From positions 1 to 15,983 of the forward strand of contig CAYGZC010000092.1 of the NCBI GenBank assembly GCA_964354225.1: a stretch of DNA of 15,983 bases. The letters are read 5' to 3'. The translations under genes were made by a program, and so were the position numbers. Position 1 is the stretch's first letter. Each line of letters begins with the position of its first letter. The notes under the pieces are model-generated. The model ran no database searches. It was not told the DNA's origin and worked only from the letters and a program-made list of their open reading frames with translations. Of the stretch, positions 1 through 8,244 are shown in pieces. This DNA comes from CAYGZC01 sp964354225. GTDB lineage: Bacteria > Bacteroidota > Ignavibacteria > UBA10030 > SZUA-254.

Positions 1-282
1 CAATTCCTACCATACCTCATCAATCTATAATAAATTCAATCGCAAGAATATACAAGCTTATGGGATAAAAGTCAACTCAAAAACCTTAGTTGAAGAAGGC
101 GAAGTAGCTGTCCAAGATGTTCGAAAGCGTGTCACATTGAGCTTGTCTCCGCCAAAGGCGGATGCGCCTCAGGTGCAGAAATGTGAGAGTGAGCGGAAAT
201 TAGCCTTCGACAAGCCCACCGCGGCGGGCAAGCTCAGGCAGACGAGAATTATTACTTATGGACAGCCCCTTATTTTTTTGAT
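1..282. other. Left-edge stretch without a convincing gene
   Basis: No complete gene is visible before the phosphorylase. Two frames could hold the end of a gene entering from the left. Frame 3 gives a 21-residue tail (IPTIPHQSI...IYKLMG) ending at a TAA at 66-68. Frame 2 stays open from base 2 to a TGA at 305-307, reading straight through the palindromic repeat at 138-236. In frame 2 the stretch TLVEEGEVAVQDVRKR faintly recalls the VAxRNxRR region of ribosome recycling factor, but this rests on memory of about 16 residues and is not supported further. The likeliest reading is the last codons of an upstream gene followed by intergenic, repeat-invaded DNA. Confidence 0.35.
138..236. repeat. 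GC-rich palindromic repeat element
   Basis: This block is clearly more GC-rich than its surroundings and is built of nested inverted repeats. Outer arms TGAGCTTG (138-145) and CAAGCTCA (229-236) are exact reverse complements. GCTTGTC (141-147) also pairs with GACAAGC (209-215). A perfect 6-base hairpin TCCGCC-AAA-GGCGGA lies at 148-162, and CCCACCGCGGCGGG (215-228) is a near-palindrome. The TTCGACAAGC and CAAGCTCAGG modules resemble short intergenic repeats seen in many bacterial genomes (recollection, not searched). No transposase is nearby, so a REP- or MITE-like non-autonomous element is the best description. It lies about 50 bases upstream of the phosphorylase start and may affect its leader. 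Confidence 0.6.
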
Positions 283-2469
283 TTGGATGAAAAATATTAT
301 AAATTGAATTTCCTAATATCCCCAAAAGGTGTCATTTTGAGCAAATCTGATAAAGATGTGAAAAATATTCTCAGTCGGCTTGATACATTAGCATACAATC
401 TATGGTGGAGCTGGAATCCACGGGCGCAAGCTATATTCGAGGAATTTTCCCCTCTAATCTGGGAAGCAACTAATCATAACCCTATAGCTGTACGCAAACA
501 ATTTTCTGAGACTGAGTTACGTGCCCGGTTAGGTGATAAAGATTTTTTGAAACGGTTGTTGGAGGTATTAGACGCTTTTGACGAGTACATGCAGCACAAG
601 CCCCATATACTTGCTGAACGAACCGGGAAAAAACAAACAAATCCAATCGCATATTTCTGTGCCGAGTTTGGCGTCCATGAATGTCTTCCATTTTATTCCG
701 GTGGTCTTGGTGTTCTTGCAGGTGATCACGTGAAGTCGGCAAGCGATCTCGGCTTACCATTGGTTGGTGTTGGATTGTTTTATCGTCAAGGATATTTTCA
801 ACAGCACATAGACCCAGGAGGAGGTCAGCAGGAAAATTTCCCGACTACCGATCCATCTAATATTCCTGTAGAATTAGTGATGGATGAATCGGGAAAACCA
901 TTAATATGTACCGTTACAATCGGGAACGGTATTGTCCATTTTCAAGGATGGAAAATAAATGTTGGGAGATGCCAGATTTATTTGCTCGATACCGATGTTC
1001 CTGAAAACGAAGACCACTTCCGCGGTTTAACGCATCTCGCTTATGGCGGTGATATCAATACAAGAATCCGACAGGAGATAATTCTTGGAATTGGAGGTGT
1101 TCGTTTTCTCAAAGCGATTGGTATCGAGCCGGCAGTGTATCATATGAATGAGGGTCACGCTGCATTTCTTACATTAGAATTATTAAGAGATCAATTAGTT
1201 AAAGGTGTTCCGAAAAATAAAGCAAAACAAGCAGTACGCGATAAATGTATATTTACTACACATACACCCATTCCAGCCGGACATGATCGGTTCCCAGCCG
1301 ACTTAATCGAATTTACGCTCAAGCCATTTGCCGATTGGATGAAAGTTTCGATCAAAGAGTTGATGAGGTGCGGTCAAACTATGAGTACCGAAGATTCGGG
1401 TGAATTTACAATGACAATCCTTGGCTTGAAATTATCCAGGGCGGCGAATGCTGTAAGTTCAAAACACGCCGAGATATCACGATTGATGTGGCTCGATCTT
1501 TATCCAGGCACAAAATCGAAAAAGGTCCCTATCGGACATGTGACTAACGGTGTACATATTCCAAGCTGGACAATACATAGATCATGGGAATTTTGGGAAC
1601 GGCACAATTCACACAAATGGAAAGATCATTTGAACGATCCTAAGTTTTGGCAGCACGTTACAAATCCAAAAATAGTTTCTGATGAGGAGCTATGGGCACT
1701 AAGGTATGAGCTTCGCCGCACGCTTATTGAATTCATACGATCCAGAGCGCGCCAGCAGAAAGCGCTCGGAGGTCCAGCAGGAGAGGATGCTCTTTATCGT
1801 TTATTGTCATTCGATACATTAACTATCGGCTTTGCACGTCGGTTTGCACCATATAAACGAGCACTTCTTCTGTTCTCCGATATCGCAAAAGCGCAAGAGA
1901 TATTCGATGATCCCCATCGTCCGATTCAGATAATATATGCAGGTAAAGCTCATCCACGGGATAATGACGGTAAAGAATTCCTCCGGCATGTAATCAATGT
2001 AACACACCAGCATCCATTCTTTGGGAAAGTTATCTTTCTCGAAAATTATGATATGAATATCGCACGCCATATGATTGCCGGCTGTGATGTTTGGCTGAAT
2101 ACACCGCGCCGTCCGCTTGAGGCGAGCGGCACAAGTGGTCAGAAGATTGCAATAAACGGAGGTTTGCACTTGAGTATTCTTGATGGTTGGTGGAGGGAAG
2201 CTTACAATGATAAAAATGGATGGGCGATAGGTGAGAAGGTAAAAGATAATACAACGCCGGAAGAAATAGATAGAAGAGATGCAGAATCGTTATATCAGTT
2301 ATTGAGTAACGAAGTAATTCCTCTTTTCTACCAGCGTGATAAGAATGGAATTCCAAGGAAATGGATCGAGAAGATGCGAATTGCAATGCGAACGATCATC
2401 CCTGTTTACAACACACACCGGATGGTGACGGAGTACACGAAGAAGTATTATTTCCCGAAAAAAAGATAG
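283..2469 (+). CDS. glgP: Alpha-glucan (glycogen/maltodextrin) phosphorylase, GT35
   Basis: Cytosolic PLP-dependent enzyme that releases glucose-1-phosphate from the non-reducing ends of alpha-1,4-glucans. The start of the conserved core is LAYNLWWSWNP (about residues 36-46), followed by CAEFGVHE and GGLGVLAGDH near residue 140. The PLP-binding block EASGTSGQK carries the Schiff-base lysine at about residue 621, and LDGWWREAY follows. At about 728 residues it matches the short bacterial/archaeal glucan-phosphorylase type rather than the longer E. coli MalP/GlgP type. The start is uncertain. The frame has no ATG before residue 102. TTG at 283 has no Shine-Dalgarno, while TTG at 337 follows AAAAGG (324-329) at good spacing and would still leave the whole core. 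It is convergent with the GH31 gene. The family is certain; the exact start is not. Confidence 0.95.
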   Translation: MDEKYYKLNFLISPKGVILSKSDKDVKNILSRLDTLAYNLWWSWNPRAQAIFEEFSPLIWEATNHNPIAVRKQFSETELRARLGDKDFLKRLLEVLDAFDEYMQHKPHILAERTGKKQTNPIAYFCAEFGVHECLPFYSGGLGVLAGDHVKSASDLGLPLVGVGLFYRQGYFQQHIDPGGGQQENFPTTDPSNIPVELVMDESGKPLICTVTIGNGIVHFQGWKINVGRCQIYLLDTDVPENEDHFRGLTHLAYGGDINTRIRQEIILGIGGVRFLKAIGIEPAVYHMNEGHAAFLTLELLRDQLVKGVPKNKAKQAVRDKCIFTTHTPIPAGHDRFPADLIEFTLKPFADWMKVSIKELMRCGQTMSTEDSGEFTMTILGLKLSRAANAVSSKHAEISRLMWLDLYPGTKSKKVPIGHVTNGVHIPSWTIHRSWEFWERHNSHKWKDHLNDPKFWQHVTNPKIVSDEELWALRYELRRTLIEFIRSRARQQKALGGPAGEDALYRLLSFDTLTIGFARRFAPYKRALLLFSDIAKAQEIFDDPHRPIQIIYAGKAHPRDNDGKEFLRHVINVTHQHPFFGKVIFLENYDMNIARHMIAGCDVWLNTPRRPLEASGTSGQKIAINGGLHLSILDGWWREAYNDKNGWAIGEKVKDNTTPEEIDRRDAESLYQLLSNEVIPLFYQRDKNGIPRKWIEKMRIAMRTIIPVYNTHRMVTEYTKKYYFPKKR

Positions 2470-2481
2470 TTAGTGCAATAT

Positions 2482-2508
2482 GAAAAGTTAATTTATTTTT
2501 TACTTTTC
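2482..2508. terminator. Weak hairpin between convergent genes
   Basis: GAAAAGT (2482-2488) and ACTTTTC (2502-2508) form a 7-base inverted repeat with an AT-rich 13-base loop between the stop of the phosphorylase and the stop of the GH31 gene. It overlaps the GH31 stop codon. Placement between convergent genes suits a bidirectional terminator, but the stem is short, AT-rich, and lacks a clean T-tract after it on either strand, so this is only a candidate. Confidence 0.25.
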
Positions 2509-4941
2509 GATATCCACAATTTGTTCCTGAAACTTATCCTCGAATTTAATCTTTAAGATTTTCGTCCTCGCGTTGTAAATCCAATTCCGGTCACCTTCAG
2601 CAAGAATTATCTTATCAAGCTTTACAAAGGATGGTTTAGCTTTTACATCGTGAAGCTGAATAATAATTGATCGATTCAGCGGACGATAACTTCCCTCAGG
2701 ATTCGAGATGCTGATCTCATATCCATCGGATTTGGTTTTCAAGTTAATGTTACGAAGGCAAAATTCATTTTTTAGATAGTTGAAAGATAAACCATCATCT
2801 TCGTACAGTATAGTTGAAGCTTCCGCCGACGGGTAAATATCAAACGTCAATGAATCGATTGGCTCTTCACTTATGTACTGAACTACATGCTGTGTTGGAA
2901 TAATGGAGCCAGCTTTCACGAAAAGCGGAATTCGCTCAAGAGGTGCATCAACATTGATTGAATTCGATCCGATATATTTTTCATCGGTCCAATAATTAAA
3001 CCATTCGCCCTCCGGTAACCTGACGTCTCGTTTTTTCTGTCCTTCCCACAAAACTGGTGCAACAAGAAATGCCTCACCGAACAGAAATTCAGTAGCATCC
3101 GAGTACGTTTCTTGATCATCTGGATATTCAAAAAATACTGGTCGCATTATTGGTGTACCATCTTTATATGCTTTGTAGAATTGAGTATAAATGTAAGGGA
3201 GAAGTTTGTATCGCAGCTCAATTGATTTTCGATTGATAGATTCATAATGTCTGCCATACGACCAAGGTTCCTGGTCCTTACTGCCATATTCGGTGTGTGT
3301 TCGCATTAGCGGAGTGAAGGTACCCAGTTGAAGCCATCTCGTATAAAGCTCACCGCTTGGGCTTCCCACAAATCCACCAATATCGGTTCCCACGAAAGGT
3401 TGCCCAGAAATACTAAGATTTAAGCACATAGGCACTGCCATCTCGAGGTGTTCCCATGAGCTTATGTTGTCGCCCGTCCACGCGGCTGCATAACGATGAC
3501 CGCCGGCATAATTCGCTCTGGTTAAAACAAAAGGTCTCTCTGTTGGTTGAAGTTTAAGCACACCGTCATACGTTCCACGAGCCATCTGCATCCCATAAAT
3601 ATTATGACTCTTGCGATGGTCTGTTTTTAATCCATTGTCGTAATGAATCACGTTCAAGTCGAATGTTTTATTTGGAGTATCGAAGACTGATGGTTCATTC
3701 ATGTCATTCCAAAATCCTTTTATACCTACATCAATCAATCCTTTGTATAGCGAACCCCACCATCCGCGAGTTTCTGGTCGAGTGAAATCTGGAAACACAC
3801 ACTCGCCGGGCCACACTTTTCCAATGAAAGGTTTACCATCTGGATACTTTACGAAATGATCTCCTTGAACTCCTTCATCGTAAACCCAATAACCTTTATC
3901 ATTTTTAATTCCCGGATCAATGATTGTTACAATTTTGAAACCATCTTTTGCCAGATCACCCACCATTTTCTTCGGGTCAGGAAATCGACTTTTATCCCAG
4001 GTAAAGCATCGGTAACCATCCATGTAATGGATATCCAGATATATGACATCGCAAGGTATTTTCTTCGTTCGGAAGTTGGATGCAATTTCACGTACTTTCG
4101 ATTCGGGATAGTAACTCCAACGGCATTGCTGATAACCGATTGCCCATTTAGGAGGAAAAGGCATATTACCGACGAGCTTAGAATATTTTTCCAAGACATC
4201 TTTCGGTTTAGGTCCATAGATAAAATAGTAGTTCAGTTCTCCATCAATCGCACCAAATGAATATTGATCTGGATTTTCTTTTCCCATGTTGAAGAATGAA
4301 TAATATGTATTATCAAAAAAGATCCCGTATGTTTTTCCTTTCCTAATCGCATAAAAGAATGGAACTGTTTGATAAAGCGGATCGGTATCAGCTCTGTAAG
4401 CGGGTATATCAGAATTCCACATTGAATATATTTTTCCTTTTTTCTGGAGTGCACCTGCCTTTTCACCAAAACCAAAATAATACTCTTCATTCGGTATCGT
4501 TTTCCAGATTGCGCCTTCATTTCCCGACCATGCCATACCTTTTGACGGTTCATCTTTGTTGATTATTATACCCTCCGTATCGTAAAAAGATAAACGACAA
4601 GGTGATTTTTTTATTTTAAGGGAAAGCTTCGAAGTCGTGATAAAAATATCGTCGTCTATTTCCTTTATCTCGAAGTTTTGATCTTCAAATCCTCCTGCAA
4701 TAACCGCCCAAGAGCTATCCGGTATGAAGATTCCATCTTTTGACATTCTGATTCGTATGACGTCCGGTTCAAGAATAATGATCTGAACAACGGCTGGCTT
4801 TGTAAAAATTTTAATTCCATCTATTAAGCGTTCGAATCTATCAATATTACCGATAGAATGCCACTGGCTGTAAGATATAGCAGTAGAAAGGATCAATAAA
4901 AGAATGATGCGGCATGATATAAAGAACTTGTTAATTTTCAT
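2500..4941 (-). CDS. Secreted GH31 alpha-glucosidase
   Basis: Retaining glycoside hydrolase expected to remove terminal alpha-linked glucose from oligosaccharides outside the cytoplasm. Residues 1-25 look like a signal peptide: Lys near the start, the hydrophobic stretch IILLLILSTAI, then SYSQ. An N-terminal beta-sandwich is followed by the (beta/alpha)8 barrel, starting around KWAIGYQQCRWSYY. The nucleophile signature WNDMNEPS places Asp at residue 413, and the acid/base signature AAWTGDNISSW places Asp at residue 491. C-terminal beta domains contain RPVFFEYPDD and FLVAPVL, typical of GH31. The ATG is preceded by GGAGGT at good spacing on the minus strand. It lies 47 bases downstream of the ABC ATPase gene on the same strand, so the two are probably co-transcribed. 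Alpha-glucosidase is the best call; alpha-xylosidase or another GH31 specificity cannot be excluded from motifs alone. Confidence 0.93.
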   Translation of the reverse strand: MKINKFFISCRIILLLILSTAISYSQWHSIGNIDRFERLIDGIKIFTKPAVVQIIILEPDVIRIRMSKDGIFIPDSSWAVIAGGFEDQNFEIKEIDDDIFITTSKLSLKIKKSPCRLSFYDTEGIIINKDEPSKGMAWSGNEGAIWKTIPNEEYYFGFGEKAGALQKKGKIYSMWNSDIPAYRADTDPLYQTVPFFYAIRKGKTYGIFFDNTYYSFFNMGKENPDQYSFGAIDGELNYYFIYGPKPKDVLEKYSKLVGNMPFPPKWAIGYQQCRWSYYPESKVREIASNFRTKKIPCDVIYLDIHYMDGYRCFTWDKSRFPDPKKMVGDLAKDGFKIVTIIDPGIKNDKGYWVYDEGVQGDHFVKYPDGKPFIGKVWPGECVFPDFTRPETRGWWGSLYKGLIDVGIKGFWNDMNEPSVFDTPNKTFDLNVIHYDNGLKTDHRKSHNIYGMQMARGTYDGVLKLQPTERPFVLTRANYAGGHRYAAAWTGDNISSWEHLEMAVPMCLNLSISGQPFVGTDIGGFVGSPSGELYTRWLQLGTFTPLMRTHTEYGSKDQEPWSYGRHYESINRKSIELRYKLLPYIYTQFYKAYKDGTPIMRPVFFEYPDDQETYSDATEFLFGEAFLVAPVLWEGQKKRDVRLPEGEWFNYWTDEKYIGSNSINVDAPLERIPLFVKAGSIIPTQHVVQYISEEPIDSLTFDIYPSAEASTILYEDDGLSFNYLKNEFCLRNINLKTKSDGYEISISNPEGSYRPLNRSIIIQLHDVKAKPSFVKLDKIILAEGDRNWIYNARTKILKIKFEDKFQEQIVDIEK

Positions 4942-4971
4942 TTGCTGGTAACCTCCAAAAGAAATATGATC

Positions 4972-4992
4972 ATAATGTTAACTAAACATTAT
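4972..4992 (-). other. Perfect 8-base hairpin at end of the ABC ATPase gene
   Basis: ATAATGTT (4972-4979) and AACATTAT (4985-4992) are perfect reverse complements with a 5-base loop, spanning the ATPase stop codon and the start of the 47-base gap before the GH31 gene. No T-tract follows, so it may be an mRNA stability or partial attenuation element rather than a full terminator. It is AT-only apart from one pair and could be fortuitous. Confidence 0.25.
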
Positions 4993-6077
4993 AAAGTTGT
5001 TCCAGTTGAATTATCGAAGAAATGTAATTTTGAAGTATCGAAATAAAGGTCAGACATTTTTCCAGTTTCTGGTTTGATATCTGCCGCAATGCGAGAAATG
5101 TATTGCGTTGATGATTGTGTGAGTGTGAAGTAGACAAAGATCTCATTTCCGACTGGTTCAGTAATCTGAATCAATGTTGGTATTTTATAAGCATAATCAT
5201 TTTGGGGTTTAATTGAAATATGTTCAGGACGAATGCCAAGTGTTACCTCGCAAGGTGAGAGCCGTTCAAAATCTCGAGGATGAATCGGTAATGAAAAATG
5301 CTTTGAAGTCTCTTCAAATAATAAGGTATCCAATTTAATTAATCTGCCGTCAAAGAAATTCATAGTTGGACTTCCAATAAATCCGGCAACGAACTTGTTA
5401 GCTGGCTTGTTGTATATCGATAGTGGCGAATCAACTTGCTGGACAATACCTTTGTGCATCACAACTATCCGATCTCCCATCGACATTGCCTCGATCTGAT
5501 CGTGTGTCACGTAGATCATCGTTGTTTCGATTTTTTTGTGAAGTCTAGAGATTTCGGTTCTCATCTGAACACGAAGGTTCGCATCGAGATTGCTCAAAGG
5601 TTCATCGAACAAAAATACTTTTGGTTTGCGAACGATTGCTCTTCCAAGTGCAACACGCTGTCGTTGACCGCCGGAAAGCGCTTTGGGTTTTCGCTCCAGC
5701 ATCTCCTCGATACCGAGTATAACTGCTGCTTGATGAACTCGTTGTTGAATTTCTTGTTTGGGATATTTACGCATCTTTAGCCCGAAAGCGAGATTTTCAT
5801 ATACCGACATGTGAGGGTAGAGTGCATAATTTTGGAATACCATTGCGATGTCTCTATCCTTCGGTGGAACATCGTTCACGATTATGTCATCAATAAAAAT
5901 TTTACCTTCAGTAATTTCTTCCAAACCAGCAATCATTCGAAGTGTGGTTGATTTACCACATCCGGAAGGACCCACAAGAGCGATAAATTCCTTATCTTCG
6001 ATTATTAGATCGACATCACTTACAACCGTGCTATCATCGTATTTTTTGGAGACATGTTCTAACCGGACACTGCCCAT
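4989..6077 (-). CDS. Carbohydrate ABC transporter ATP-binding protein (MalK/UgpC/MsmX type)
   Basis: Cytoplasmic ATPase subunit that powers import of sugars such as maltodextrins through a CUT1-type permease. All nucleotide-binding motifs are intact: Walker A GPSGCGKST (36-44), Q-loop Gln82 in VFQNYALYPHM, signature LSGGQRQR (134-141), Walker B VFLFDE (154-159), D-loop SNLDA and the switch His192 in YVTHDQIEAM. The linker ANKFVAGFIGSPTMNFF and the C-terminal TOBE-like part with LGIRPEHI (about residues 240-350) are characteristic of the multi-sugar importer subfamily. No permease or binding protein is present in the window, so it may serve several importers encoded elsewhere, as MsmX does. 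It is followed by the GH31 gene and diverges from the GH13-like gene across about 150 AT-rich bases. No Shine-Dalgarno precedes the ATG. Confidence 0.93.
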   Translation of the reverse strand: MGSVRLEHVSKKYDDSTVVSDVDLIIEDKEFIALVGPSGCGKSTTLRMIAGLEEITEGKIFIDDIIVNDVPPKDRDIAMVFQNYALYPHMSVYENLAFGLKMRKYPKQEIQQRVHQAAVILGIEEMLERKPKALSGGQRQRVALGRAIVRKPKVFLFDEPLSNLDANLRVQMRTEISRLHKKIETTMIYVTHDQIEAMSMGDRIVVMHKGIVQQVDSPLSIYNKPANKFVAGFIGSPTMNFFDGRLIKLDTLLFEETSKHFSLPIHPRDFERLSPCEVTLGIRPEHISIKPQNDYAYKIPTLIQITEPVGNEIFVYFTLTQSSTQYISRIAADIKPETGKMSDLYFDTSKLHFFDNSTGTTL

Positions 6078-6227
6078 AAAAAATATTATAGTGATTATTG
6101 GAATATAACTTGGCTAAATATACTTACTCCTTCACCGAAACTCAAGTATTCATGAAATATTTATTTTACATAAAATGTGAGAGTATATGATTTTGAGGTT
6201 ATTAAATAAAATAATATCTTAGATTTG

Positions 6228-8171
6228 ATGGATACAAAAAAATACCTCATAGACACTCGACAAAAGCTATCAGAGACTTTTTCACGACATAAAGGGAAAC
6301 AAAGTCGTTATTCTGTCCCGAACATCTGGATTGCAGGGAAACAGAATGCCATAAAACTCCAACTAATTAAAATCAATCCTCCCAGCTTTTATTTAAATGC
6401 TATTGATCATATCATCAATCAAAAGCAAACACCAATCATAAAAGGTCATGGTGGCAAGTGGACAAACAATGCGATCGTTTATAACATGTTAATGCGAACA
6501 ACATGCGCATTCGATCATAATGGAAATGGTAAGCTGGATTTGCCAGTTAATGTAGAAGGGTGGAGGGAAACGGGAACATTTTTGAAAGCAACCGTTATTC
6601 TACCTTATGTAAAATCGTTAGGTGCTAATACAATCCATCTTCTTCCGATTACATCGATTGGTTTGGATGGAAGCAAAGGCACACTCGGTTCCCCATACGC
6701 AATTAAAAATCCTTACAAACTTGATCAAAATCTAAACGAGCCAAATGCTGGACTGATTGTTGAGGAAGAATTCAAACTTTTTATGCACGCGGCACATCAT
6801 CTTGGCATCCGGGTAGTTGTTGAATTTGTATTCCGTACTTCATCAAAAGATAGCGACTGGATAAAAGAACACCCTGAGTGGTTTTATTGGATTAAAGAAA
6901 AGATAAAAGATCGTAAACCGCATCATTATGACGAAACAGAGTATGGTAATCCAATCTTTACTGAAACGGAATTAAAGAAAATTCTTGGCGATGTAGAGAA
7001 CGAGAAATTATCTGATTTAGTACCTCCGCACAAGATTTATCGTGATATGTTTACATCTCCACCGAAACCGGAAGCAGTTAAGCTGGAAAAGGGAAGGTAC
7101 ATCGGTAAGCTTGAAGATGGAACGCGCGTCCGTATTCCTGGAGCTTTTGCAGATTGGCCACCTCATGATACTCAGCCACCATGGGGGGATGTTACGTATC
7201 TAAAAATATACGACCATCCAGATTTCAATTATATTGCATACAATACGATTAGAATGTACGATTCACGTTTAGCGAAACCGGAAAATGTGAACAAATCTCT
7301 ATGGGAAAAAATTGCCGAGATCATTCCACATTACCAGCATACTTTTGGCATCGATGGCGTGATGATAGATATGGGGCATGCACTGCCGATGGATCTGAAG
7401 CAGGATATGATTCGTCGGGCACGGGGAATCAATCCTGACTTTGCATTTTGGGATGAGAATTTCTCAGTGCATGAGAATAGCAAGAAGGAAGGATATAATG
7501 CCGTCATGGGCTATCAGTGGAGCGATCAGCACCATCCTGAGAAATTCAAGAATATGTTAAGAAGATTTTCGACCGAAGGATTCCCACTCTCGTTCTTTGC
7601 CACAGCTGAGAGTCATAATACACCGCGTTCGGCAGCACGGGATGGTTGCATTGTATATTCGAAGTATGCATGGGCTTTAAGTAATTTTATTCCAGCAGTT
7701 CCATTTATTCACTCAGGATTTGAACTCGGAGAGACTTATCCAATAAATACCGGACTAGATTTCAACAAGGAAGCGTTAAAGAAATATCCACCCGAAACGC
7801 TTCCGCTTTTCAGTGAGTATGCATACGATTGGTTGAACATAAACCAGTTCATCGATTGGATTCAAAAGGTATCGGCAGTACGAAAGAAGGATCACGACCT
7901 GATTGTTGATGCTTCACCAAATGCATTTATATGGATTGAGACACATCAAAAGGATGTTATTGCGTTTGTCAGGAAATCGGATATACAAAAGCATCAGCTT
8001 CTCGTAATCGCAAATACGAATATGATTGAGAAAACTGATTTACATTTGAAGATTGAAACACATAAGAAAATGTTTGATGATCTGCTCTCTGGTAAATCAT
8101 TTTCAATCGACCATAATACGTTAATTGGTAAGTTGTCCCCAGGTCAAGTATCAGCATGCGAGATCAAGTAA
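6228..8171 (+). CDS. GH13-like (alpha-amylase family) protein with atypical catalytic motifs
   Basis: A (beta/alpha)8 alpha-amylase-type enzyme, about 647 residues, probably acting on alpha-glucans. No signal peptide is evident. A short N-terminal part (about 1-75) precedes the barrel, which opens near AIVYNMLMRTTCAFD. ATVILPYVKSLGANTIHLLP is the usual early barrel block. Region II, GIDGVMIDMGHALP, supplies the likely nucleophile Asp381, and region III, AFWDENFS, the acid/base Glu410. Region IV reads AESHNTPR, so the usual HD is His463-Asn464. Region I is VVVEFVFRTSS instead of a D...NH form. The loop DWIKEHPEWF and the HNTP string recall GlgE (GH13_3) maltosyltransferases, but the N-terminal domain is shorter. 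ATG at 6228 is chosen over the TTG just before it; neither has a Shine-Dalgarno. The fold is well supported; the reaction is not known. Confidence 0.82.
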   Translation: MDTKKYLIDTRQKLSETFSRHKGKQSRYSVPNIWIAGKQNAIKLQLIKINPPSFYLNAIDHIINQKQTPIIKGHGGKWTNNAIVYNMLMRTTCAFDHNGNGKLDLPVNVEGWRETGTFLKATVILPYVKSLGANTIHLLPITSIGLDGSKGTLGSPYAIKNPYKLDQNLNEPNAGLIVEEEFKLFMHAAHHLGIRVVVEFVFRTSSKDSDWIKEHPEWFYWIKEKIKDRKPHHYDETEYGNPIFTETELKKILGDVENEKLSDLVPPHKIYRDMFTSPPKPEAVKLEKGRYIGKLEDGTRVRIPGAFADWPPHDTQPPWGDVTYLKIYDHPDFNYIAYNTIRMYDSRLAKPENVNKSLWEKIAEIIPHYQHTFGIDGVMIDMGHALPMDLKQDMIRRARGINPDFAFWDENFSVHENSKKEGYNAVMGYQWSDQHHPEKFKNMLRRFSTEGFPLSFFATAESHNTPRSAARDGCIVYSKYAWALSNFIPAVPFIHSGFELGETYPINTGLDFNKEALKKYPPETLPLFSEYAYDWLNINQFIDWIQKVSAVRKKDHDLIVDASPNAFIWIETHQKDVIAFVRKSDIQKHQLLVIANTNMIEKTDLHLKIETHKKMFDDLLSGKSFSIDHNTLIGKLSPGQVSACEIK

Positions 8172-8174
8172 ATC

Positions 8175-8207
8175 TGCTAAACCAATGGTCCGACTTATGG
8201 CTTAGCA
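8175..8207 (+). other. Imperfect hairpin after the GH13-like gene
   Basis: TGCTAAACCA (8175-8184) and TGGCTTAGCA (8198-8207) are reverse complements apart from one position, with a 13-base loop, starting 3 bases after the GH13-like stop codon. The position fits a transcription end signal, but no T-run follows. A second small perfect hairpin, AGAAGT-TGG-ACTTCT (8218-8232), lies just before the SRAP start and could influence its ribosome access. Confidence 0.3.
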
Positions 8208-8244
8208 ATAACATAATAGAAGTTGGACTTCTACCAGATTGTAT

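Noticed and set aside
2..307. Frame-2 stretch as a ribosome recycling factor remnant
   Set aside because: Similarity is limited to about 16 residues from memory, and the following residues are repeat-derived; not enough to call.
1819..2386. Open antisense frames over the phosphorylase, and similar ones over other genes
   Set aside because: They lie fully within well-supported genes, show no recognisable motif and have no ribosome sites.
6193..6227. A TAGATTTG string matching the Bacteroidetes -7 box (TAnnTTTG) with a TTG further upstream
   Set aside because: The box would abut the start codon, so transcription would begin inside the gene, and the spacing to the upstream TTG is too long.
8239..8244. 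TTG two codons upstream as the SRAP start
   Set aside because: SRAP chemistry needs Cys at position 2, which only ATG 8245 provides.
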